Below are positions 7,331 through 16,670 of a DNA stretch of 35,456 nucleotides, piece after piece. The position numbers were made by a program, and so were the translations under genes. Location of the stretch: positions 1 to 35,456 of the forward strand of contig JWZX01002626.1 of NCBI GenBank assembly GCA_001275005.1, given 5' to 3'. The stretch is from Chrysochromulina tobinii. Its lineage: Eukaryota > Haptophyta > Prymnesiales > Chrysochromulinaceae. The stretch's first letter is position 1, and every line of letters starts with the position of its first letter. The notes under the pieces are model-generated. The model was not told where the DNA came from, did not search any database, and was given only the letters and a program-made list of their open reading frames with translations.

Positions 7331-10300
7331 ATGGACGCCCCAAGGCCGCCTCACGCGCGCATCGCCACGATCGAAGACTGCGGCCTTTCGAATGTTATCG
7401 TGCAGCGCTACGCGTCGGCTGGCATCACGCGCCTCTTTGAGTGGCAGGCCGCCGCCCTCGCTCTACCTGGCGTGCTTGAGGGCAAGCAGCACCTCGTGTA
7501 CACAGCGAGCACGAGCGCTGGCAAGACGCTTGTTGCCGAGCTGCTGCTGCTGCGCCGGCTCGAGACGCACGGGCAGCGCGCCAAGGCCCTTGTCGTCCTG
7601 CCTCTGCGAGCGCTCGTCACCCAAAAGGCGGCCGAGCTCTCGAAGCTGCTCGACAAAACGGGCCTCACAGTGGCGCCGTACATGACGGCTGTCGGCGAGC
7701 TGCCGATGCCGCGGCGGCTCAACGTGGCCGTGTGCACGTTTGAAAAGGCGGGCATGATCGTGCAGAGTATGTCCGAGGCCGGTCGGCTCGGCGAGATCGT
7801 CGCGGTCGTCATCGACGAGCTCCACCTGCTCGGGGAGGGCCAGCGTGGCGCAAACCTCGAGCGGACGATCGCGCGGCTGCTCTTGCATGCACGCCGGCCG
7901 GCCTCGGTATCGCGCGCGTCGCTCGCCAGCAGCCCGGGCGCTGTCGCATCCTCAGCCACGCCGCTTGAGTCGACCGCCGACGATGCCAGCGAAGGTGGCG
8001 GCAGCGGGCGTGGCGGCGGCCTCGTCTGCGGCGACAGCACGGCGCTCACGCTCGGCGCGGCGCCCGAGCGGCGGGGCATGCAGATCATCGGCATGAGCGC
8101 GACGCTGCCCAACCTGCCCGATCTGCAGCGCTGGCTGGCACCGTGCGCGTGCTTTCAGGCCGACTTGGGCAGGCGCGAGGTGCCTCTGTATGAGCGGCTC
8201 GTTGGCACGTTCCACCCTGGCGAGCCGCTTGTGACGAACCTCGACGAGACGCCGGTGGATCTTCCTGCGCCATGGCAGGCACCTGGGTCGGTGGCCGCAG
8301 CCGCGGCGGTGCAAGCAGCAGCAGCGGCAGTGGTCGCGCCTGAGCGGGAGGGTACGGCGGCACGCAAGGCGGCGGTCTCGTCCTTGACCTCGTGGCGGCC
8401 GCCGTCGAAGCGCGACGTTGCGCTGTGGCTCGCCCGCCCGACGTGCCGTGCCGAACAGGGCGTGCTCGTCTTCTGCCAGACTCAGAAGGCGTGTGAGGAC
8501 TTTGCAAGCGCGGCGGCAGCCTCTGTGGACCTTGAAGGGAGGCGGCTGGTTCCCGAGGCGGCGCCCAAGGTGACGGAGGTACTCGAGGAGCTCGAGCATG
8601 CATGCCCTGACGGTGCGTCGCCCGTGCTCCTCGAGGCCGTGCGCGGGCGTTGCGCCTTCTATCATGCTGGAATGAGCGAGCCGGAGCAGAAGGTCGTAGA
8701 GCACGCCTTTAGGCAGGGTCACTTGCGCTTTCTCGCGGCAACCACCTCGCTCTCCGAGGGGGTCAACTTACCGGTGCGGGTGGCGATCATCGCGACGCTC
8801 ACTCTCGGGAAGAGCACTCCCCTCACAGCCACCAAGTACCGTCAGATGATTGGGCGCGCCGGGCGCAAGGGTCTGGAGACCGAAGGGTATGCGTACGTGC
8901 TCGTGAGTTCGGAAGCAGAGCGTCGCGAGGCGCTCAAGCTCATGCACGCGTCGCCGCCGGAGGTGGTCTCACAGCTGCTGCCGCCGCTGTCGCGCACGTT
9001 GCCATCGCTGCCGCTGCAGCAGCTACCGTTGGCCCCACAGGCCGTTGGTGTCGGCGACGGTAACGCAGGCGGCGCGTTGGTCGTCGCTGGCACCAACGGT
9101 GCGGGCGGCGGTGGCGGCGCCATGATGGGCGAGGGCGTGGCGCTTCTGCTCCTCGAGAGCATTGCGGGTGGCTTGATCCGTTGGAAGGAGGATGTGCAAC
9201 GGCTGCTTGCATGCACTCTGTGGGCCACCCAGATTGGCTGCTCAGAGCCATCTGCAATTCAGCAGATGACAAACGCCATCAAGCACCTGATGAAGTATCA
9301 GCTGATTGAGAAACGAAGCGTGGAGCGCGGCATCAAGTGGGAACCACAGTGGAAGCGAGCCCCCACTATGGTTGAGGTGGAGTGCGCGCAATTGAGCGTC
9401 GCCCTCGCGGCGGGTCAGACGGAGTTCAAGCCGTCTGAGCTCGAGAGCTTTGGTCTCTTGCCTGCGCAGCTCGCGGCCGAGAAGTGTGTCGTGCGGGTGA
9501 CGCCGTGCATCAGCACCGCCAGCCTGGGAAGCGGCGGCGGCGGCGGCGGTTGCAGGGGGGTCGGCGAGGGCAATGGCGGCGACGGCGACGACGGTGGCAG
9601 TGGCAGGACCATCTGGTATAAGCTCGTCTCTGCTGAGTGGCGATGCACCGCGCAAGGCCAGGCGGTCGCCGCAGCAAGTGGCTTCGCGACGAGCTGGGGC
9701 ATCAGCGGCGACGGCGCGCGGGCCGACGCATCGGATTTGAAGACCGACGGCGCAGCGGCGGCCACCGTCCGCGGCGGCAGCGTACAAGGCGCGGCTGCTG
9801 TCAGCAGCGGCGTCGGCGGTGGCGTCGACGCCAGCAATGGCGACGTCAGCAGCAGCGTGCGAGATGTGCCTAAGGGCGTGGAAGCCGGCTCGGGCGCTGG
9901 GTTGGGCACCGGATCGGGCGCTGGGTCGGGCACCGGATCGGGCGCTGTATCGGGCGGTGGCTTCGACGAGCTCGCTCGGATGAGGGACGAGCTCGACCGC
10001 GTACGTCGTGGCGGTCTGCAATTCACGTCGGAGATCCACCAGCTCTACCTCTGTGTCGGCGATGCCGCCAACCACGACTCGATTAGCTACCCTTGCTTTG
10101 ATGCGGAGCTGCTTGGACGGATGATCTGGGGGCCACGCTGGGATTGGGACGAGAAGAGTGTGACTCTCGAGGCATGCGTGGCGGACGTCCATCGGAGTGC
10201 GGCGCCCGCGCTAGATCGCGATCTCGCGCCGCTCTGCAGCCTCGTGCTTTGTCAAGCGCTCGCTGAGTCACTGCCAGCCGACGCGTTTGCAACGGAGCGC

Positions 10301-13300
10301 AGCGCAGCGGACCCAGCGGGCTTGCTCGGCGAAGGCTGTGGCTCGGAGCGGCTCCGTCGGGCGCTCGTTCACCTCGCTGGCACCCGATCGCACGCTCCAC
10401 AGCCGTGCAAGACTTTTGGGGCGGCCCTTGAGAAGCAGTATGCGGTCGAGCTCGCAGTGGCTCGTCGGCTGTGGCTGGCACGCATGCTCGCGGATCTCAT
10501 CGGTGGCGGCTCAGCGCGCGCCGTCATGGGCAGATTCGCGCGGCGCGGCGCCGAGATGACGGCAGATCTGGAGCAGCAGCTCACCAAACTGCGGGAGCGC
10601 GTCTCAATGCGCGCGACCGCTATGTGTCGCTTCTGTGGGCGGATGCAACGCGAGTCTGACAGGCGGCGGTGCGAAGCCGAGGCCGCGGCGCAGGCACGGT
10701 ACGCTTCCGACATCGAGGATGGCACCTGGTGGATTTTGGAGAGCGTCCTCGTGCGCATCAAGGACCGCCTCTGGTGGGGCGTCAAGGAAGAGCTCCTCGG
10801 CTTGCTCTGCCCCAAAATCGCCACGATGACGCCCCAATTTGCGCAGGCGCTCTACAAGGCTGGCTATCGCGACCTCGACGGGCTCGCTTCCTCTGACGAG
10901 GAGCGCGTGCTCCGCGCGCTCCGTCCAGCCTCCGCCACCTCTGCCAAGGGCGTCTGCGGCTCGCTGCGCATCTGCCGCGCCGCCAGCCATCAGTTGGTTC
11001 AGGAGGCGCGCGAGGCGGTGGCGCTGCGCTCGTCAGAGCTGGAAGAGACGCTACGGGAGCGGCTGGCAGCCGCAGGGCTGAGGCTGCCCCCTCGTGCCGA
11101 GATTCATGCCGAGATCTCCGCCGCTGGCCTGAGGCGCCCCCCTCCTGCCGATAGACGCGGCTCCGGCGAAGCTTCTGATCCTCCTCTTGATCCACGAGGA
11201 GGCGTCCATCGCGGCGGCAAGCGGGTTGCCAAGAGGAAGAAGGGTGGGCGTAGCTGTGAAGTAGTGCCATTTGGAGGGCAGCCCGCTGCCCCTCCCTCTG
11301 CCCCTGCACAGCCCGATCCCCTCGCGTTACCGTCAGGCGTGCCCTCTGCTTGCGCGGCACCCGCTGCTGCCGCCCAGCGCTTCACCTGCCGTCCCTCAAT
11401 CGGCGGGACGGGCGGCGCACTCCCAGCCACGCGCCCCGCCATGGGGACCATCCTCGGCGCCGTCCTCGGCGCCCTCCCCTTGGGCCCGCTCCCGCCATCG
11501 CGCGCCGTGCTGGGCGCAATGCCGACGGGACCGCTCCCGCCCTCGCGTGCAAATAGCCTCGCGGCGGAGCAAGCGGCGTGTGCGGCGTCAGACGCGTGGT
11601 TGGCCGCCGTGGCGACGCCGAAGAGCAAGGGCGTGCCAGCCAAAGCCGCGGACAGCGGAGCCAGCAGCGGAGCGCGAAGCAGCGGCTTCAGCAGTGGCGG
11701 CGAGGGCACTGGCAGAAGCAGTAGCGCCAACGGCAGCGGCCGCGGCAGCGGCCGCGGCAGCGGGGACGTGCCCAGCAGCGCCTCCGTCTACGTTTCCTCG
11801 GGCAGCGCCGCCTCATCACACGCGCCACGCCGGGCACTCCCTCGAACAGCTCCCTCCCCCTCCCCCCGAGGCCAGGCCGCGCAGCTATCCACCGAACATG
11901 GCGCCGCAGTCGATTACTGGTGGCAGCTCCACTCAAGCGGCGTGACTGGGGCGAGGCTCGAGGCCGCCAGGCACGAAGCCGCGCGGCTGCAGATGGCTGC
12001 AAGTCGCTCGGTGGAGCATCGGCAGCATGGGCAGACGAGCCTGCGCACGTTCGTGCATCGGACGAGCCTTGGGAGCGGCGGCGGTGGCGGAGGGGGAGGC
12101 GGCGAGGGAGGCGGTGGCGTGGGATGCGGCGGCGGCGGCGGCGATGGCGGTGGAGGCAGCGTGCGTGCGGCAGGGCTGCATGGCGCTCAGCACGGCGCTC
12201 AGCTTCGGACGCTTCGAGCGATGCCTAACCCGAAGCGTCAGAAGCTGAGCGCCGTGCAGCCTCGATGGATGCATGATTCTGACGTAGCCATCGACTCTGA
12301 CTCCACCGGAGGCCATGCCTCCGTCCAACGCAAGCGCAAGCTCACCGGCGGCGCCGCTGCTGCGCCGCTGAGCGTCACCGATGAGTCACGGGCTACTGTG
12401 GCGGGCGTGGCAGCGACAGGCGCGGCAGTGGCGACGGGGGATGGCATGCCTCCGCGCCTCTACCGACGTGTCAACGTCGTCCCTACCCGCGCCGCCACCG
12501 CCATCACCGCCGCCACCGCGGATGATGACGACACTAGCCCTCGCGCCGGTGTGGACGACGGCTATGCTCCCGAGGCGCACGACACGATTAGCCTTGAGGT
12601 CTTTGGCGCGCTGTGGCTGGCGCAGCGCCGCTTCGCCTTTGGTCTACACGTGGAGACGCCGTCGCGGCCGGATGCACCTCTCTGCCCGCCGTTCACGACC
12701 ACCACCATCTGCGGTGTCGCGGTCACGTGGGATACTTGGGAGCCGCAGGCGCGGCCCGCGGCGCCGGCAGCGCACGAGGCAGGTAGTACGCTACCCACCC
12801 CAGTAGTGTACTACCTGCCTCTCGTTGCCGATTATGCTGGCGCGCGGCTCTCGTCCAGTGATGGAGGGCCGACGAGAGCAGAAGCAGCGGAGGCTGCAGA
12901 GGCGTGGCTGCTGGTGCACACCGCCATGCTCTCGGGCACGGCGCTCAAGGTGTGTGCCCGCAATTGCCTGTGGTCGCCTCTCACAAACCCCTGATGGCCC
13001 CTCACTGCCCCTGATGGCCTCTCACTGCCCCTGGTGGCTTTGACTGGGTACGTGTGCCCACCAGGTGGCCGATGGTCTCAAGCAGCAGTGTGCGCTGCTT
13101 CTCTCGCGCGGCGTCCACGTGGTCGCTCCCCTCTTCGACCCCTGCGTCGCCGAGTGGATGCTGTGCACGGACGCCAACCCGAGCACCCTCTCGACGCGCG
13201 CGATCGCCGCGTCGCGCTTCCCGCCCCTCCACCGCGCTCTCGAGATCGATGAACGGCGCGCGCGCGAGTGGCGGCAGCGGCAGCAGCGGGCTCGGCGGGA

Positions 13301-14328
13301 GGGCGGGGGCGTCGCAGCGGCAGCGCACGAGGTGGTGCTCGGCCGCGCGACTGTTCGTGATTTGCTCTCCCGTGTCGTCTTCCGCTGCTTAGCGATCTCG
13401 TCCAAGCTCGAGGACGAGCTTGCCATTAAGGCAATTGGGCGCAGCTGCGTTGAGCAGGAGATGGCTCTGCCGCTCGTGCTTGCACGCATGGAGCTGCAGG
13501 TTCGCGCCGAGCGCCTCTCTGATCGCCTTTCCGATCGAACCTCTGGTCGCCTCTCTGACTTACCGCCGTGTGCTTTGTCGCGCTGCTGCAGGGGTTTGCC
13601 GTTCGGCTTGACGTGTTTGCGTCCGAAGCTCACGCGATGACGCGCCGGCTGCATGCGCTCGAGACGGACGGTCGGCGGCTACTCGGCCACCCCTTCGAGT
13701 GGAGCTCATCCAAGGAAATCGGGCGCGTCCTCTTCGACGAGTTGCGGCTGGGCGAGGGACACGAGGCCACGATGCGCATCCAGCGCAAGCCGACCAAGTC
13801 GCGCCGGCAACCCGTAAGTGTGTGGGAGACGTCGACAGTGGCGCTGCGAAAGCTCGCGCGCCTACACCCTCTCCCTGAGATGATCATCGAGCACCGCAAG
13901 ATCTCCGCCAATCTCCGGTTTGCGGCCAAGTCGGGCAGTAACGGTGTGCGGCATGGCGCGCAGCGCCTCGCTCTCGGCTCGGCGCCCATTGCCGCTGTTG
14001 CCGCCGCTCGTGTGGCCGCTGCCGACGACGACGAGGGGGGCGAGGACGAGGATGAATGCGGCAAGGATGGGCCTGCGGGGCGTGCCGCCAGTATCACTGG
14101 TGCCGGCCTCGACATGTTTGCGGAGGTGGCGCAGAGGGACGAGCATGCAGTGGTCGCTGCCGCGGCCGCCGCGAGCTCATCTCTCATTTTCAGTGCGAGC
14201 CAGGCCACCGCCGTGGGCACAAGCCATCGGGTACCGAGCCAATCCGAGCCGAGCCAGGCTTGGCCTGCCGCCGCCAGTCAGCTGGTTCCTCCAGCACCCG
14301 CTCTGCCCGTGCCCGTCCCCGTCCCCGT

Positions 14329-14369
<41 letters not shown>

Positions 14370-15897
14370 ACTCGGCGCCCACCACGGCGTGCGCCGTGTA
14401 CTGCACCTTCGACCAGACGTCCACCGCCACCGGCCGTCTGACCACGACACGCCCTAACCTGCAGTGTCTGCCCAAGGCATGGCGCATGGTCCACGCGGCC
14501 ACATACACGAGCGACTCGCTCCACGCCGAGCTGAGCAGCGCGCTCCTGCCGCCCCCGCTGCCGCCACGCACACCGCTGAGGGTTCAACGCCTCTCGGATG
14601 GGCGCTGGGTGGACGCGGAGCTCGTGGCGGTGCTCGAGCAGGTGGTGGCACAGCCGTACACGGCCAAGCAGCCCGACCTCACGCTGCGCCAGGTGTACGC
14701 GCGCCAGGGCGTGCTCTACTCAGATGCAGCCGCCGCGACCGTGCGCCAGGTGCGCGCGTGCGCCTTCTCATTGCATGCTGAGTGCCTCCGACATTGCATG
14801 CTAAGCGTCTCCCTCATCACATGCAGGTGCGCGTGCGCCTACTCTGCGACGTGCACGTCGGCGCTGCCGCCGCCGCGCCTCCGAGCCACGCAGACGACAC
14901 AGATGATGAGGATGATGACCACGTGGCCGCCGCCGGCGCCTGCGGTGCGAGGGGCGCTCGCCCTCTCGGTTCAAAGGGCTCCGAAGCCACGGATCGGGTC
15001 TACGCGGCAGATCGGGTGTTCCGCGTCCATCTCTCCTCCTGCTCAACGCGCTGGGCAGATGAGCGGCTGCGCCCCCCGCCTGGAGCTCTCGTGCTCAGTG
15101 GCGGATACGAGGCGCCCGTCGACCTGCGCAAGGGCTTCGTGGCGCGCCCCGGCTGTGTGCTCATCTCGGCCGACTACGCGCAGGTGGAGCTGCGGGTGCT
15201 CGCCCACTTGGCGGCGGACCCGGCGCTGATCGCCGCGTTCGAGCAAGGGCCCGACCTCTTTCTGCAGCTCGCTGCGCGCCTCTTCACAGTCACGCCCGAC
15301 GCGATCACGGCTGAGCTGCGAGACCGCGTCAAGGTGGTGACCTACGCGTCGCTCTACGGCGCGGGGACCGCGCACGTGATGCAGCTCGCGGAGGTGACGT
15401 ACGAGACGGCCGCCAGCTACCTCGAGCTATGGCAGCGGTGCTTCCCCGGCGTGTACCGCTACCTGGAGCGCGTCAAGCGCGAGTGCCGCCTCAACCAGTA
15501 CATCACAACGCTCTCGGGTCGCCGCCGTTACATCGTCGGCATCCGCGCCAAGGAGCCCAATCTCACTCGCGCCGCCGAGCGACAGGCCGTCAACTCTGTC
15601 GTGCAGGGCTCGGCCGCCGACCTCATCAAGCAGGCCATGCTCAACCTGGATCGTGAGCTCACGCCGCTCGATGCGCCCGCACACGGCGGCGGCGGCGCCA
15701 CCGGCCGCCTTCTCCTTCAGATCCACGATGAGCTGCTCTTCGAGGTTGCGGCCGAACACGCGCCCGCGCTGCGCGCTCGCGTGCGCCGTGTCATGCAGGG
15801 CGTACGCACGCACGACGGCGCGCCGCTCCGAGTGCCGCTCCGTGTGCAGTTGAAGCAGGGCAGCTCGTGGGGAGAGCTCAAGGTAGTGGAAGACTGA
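7331..15897 (+). CDS. POLQ: DNA polymerase theta: SF2 helicase fused to A-family polymerase (4 exons)
   Basis: Model: 7331-12949, 13065-13499, 13592-14749, 14827-15897, about 2760 residues (animal enzymes are near 2,600). The N-terminal Ski2/HELQ-type helicase has Walker A TASTSAGKT (58-66), DELH (162-165), MSATLPNL (about 255), VLVFCQTQKACED, TSLSEGVNLP and QMIGRAGRKG (about 505). A long low-complexity Gly/Ser/Ala-rich centre follows, ending at the inactive-exonuclease-like region. The polymerase part has the thumb (SSSKEIGRVLFDEL), FDQTSTATGRL, motif A SADYAQVELRVLAH (about 2518), motif B RDRVKVVTYASLYGAG and motif C QIHDELLFE (about 2703), ending GSSWGELKVVED. The enzyme repairs double-strand breaks by microhomology-mediated end joining in the nucleus. 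All catalytic Asp and helicase residues are present, so it looks active. The palm and thumb carry large inserts. The ATG at 7331 is the first in frame. It converges on PEPC. Confidence 0.95.
9892..9962 (+). repeat. Gly/Ser-coding minisatellite inside POLQ
   Basis: Alternating CGGGCGCTGGGT and CGGGCACCGGAT units (24-bp period, about three copies with drift) encode a GAGLGTGSGAGSGTGSGAVS linker in the non-catalytic centre of the protein. Confidence 0.75.
12069..12165 (+). repeat. Poly-Gly-coding GGC-rich tract in POLQ
   Basis: Imperfect GGC/GGA repeats encode a run of about 30 residues that is nearly all glycine, in the linker just before the polymerase half. A smaller Gly tract is at 9531-9552. 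Confidence 0.7.
12950..13064 (+). other. Intron 1 of POLQ (115 bp)
   Basis: Donor AAG|GTGTGT, acceptor CCCACCAG|GTG, phase 0. It joins ALK to VADGLKQQCALL and skips an in-frame stop at 12992-12994. A repeated CCCCTGATGGCC/TCTCACTGCCCCT pattern lies inside. Confidence 0.85.
13500..13591 (+). other. Intron 2 of POLQ (92 bp)
   Basis: Donor CAG|GTTCGC, acceptor GCTGCTGCAG|GGG, phase 0. Splicing gives LARMELQGFAVRLDVF, the family's conserved thumb entry, and changes frame correctly. Confidence 0.85.
14330..14369 (+). repeat. (GCC)13 microsatellite coding poly-Pro in POLQ
   Basis: Thirteen perfect GCC triplets, read in frame as CCG (proline), lie in the insert between the thumb and the palm. A CCCGTGCCCGTCCC-type Pro-Val repeat precedes them. 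Confidence 0.85.
14750..14826 (+). other. Intron 3 of POLQ (77 bp)
   Basis: Donor CAG|GTGCGC, acceptor CACATGCAG|GTG, phase 0. It contains a doubled CATTGCATGCT. Splicing joins ATVRQ to VRVRLLCDVHVG and leads into the palm domain frame. Confidence 0.85.
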
Positions 15898-16670
15898 ATG
15901 AGTTTGAGAGCGCAGCAATGGAGTAGCCAATAACGACTGTCTACGTATAGTAAAGCTACGTGTCGACACTCCGAGCATCGGACCATATTGCTTCTCTGGT
16001 CTCATAGCCGCTCGTGCTCGTCGTCATCATCAGCAGCGTGCGGGGGGGGGGACGGGACTCGGGAGGCGGCGGCGGGCGCCGCGGGGCTGCCTCGACGACC
16101 CTCGACCGACGTCCCGTCCGGGACGGTCCGACCGTGACGGTGTCGTGCCTCGTGCCCCGTCCGCTACGCGTTAAACTCGAACAACCTTAATGGCTTTGCA
16201 CAACCTTACGTCGATCAACTCCCACCAAGACCAACCAAGTCGGACGTGGATACACGAGCCACCCCGGCAGTGTGCCCCGACCGGACCCGACCTATAATGC
16301 GCTTTGTTGCCCATCCGGCATGCGGCGCAACCATGGAATTGGCCCTATGCCGCATGTGAGTACACCAACTGGTACACCGCGCGGAGGTGCATGCCACCCG
16401 CCGTTCGCCATATTGCCCCCCCCCGGTCGGCATCGCCGTGCCACGGACCCGATCTCAATGTACACAGGTGCACCGGCTGTACCGAGTCACAGCTTACACC
16501 TCCCATCTGTACAGACAGCCACGCACGAAGGCGCCGTTGTTCGTTGGGCGTCAGTGCGCCCTATCCATGACCGTGCATCACGCATGCCTTCACGAGCATA
16601 GGGTCTCGACACCTGCGTGCCACCCTGTGCATGCACCCCGCCGAACTCCATTCGGTCTTTGTGAGCTTCC
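15898..16670. other. Convergent intergenic region between POLQ and PEPC
   Basis: 773 bp without a convincing gene. Its short open frames show no domain and no coding bias. It contains a run of 10 G (16042-16051), a run of 9 C (16416-16424) and a GTCCCGTCCGGGAC inverted repeat near 16110. Both flanking genes end here, so it should hold two 3' UTRs. No RNA gene was seen. Confidence 0.5.

Noticed and set aside
8842-10192. Minus-strand open frames opposite the POLQ helicase and linker
   Set aside because: They are antisense to conserved helicase motifs and Gly/Ser repeats; their Pro/Ala-rich translations show no domain.
10083-10481. Minus-strand open frame in the POLQ region
   Set aside because: Antisense to the conserved POLQ central domain; no independent evidence.
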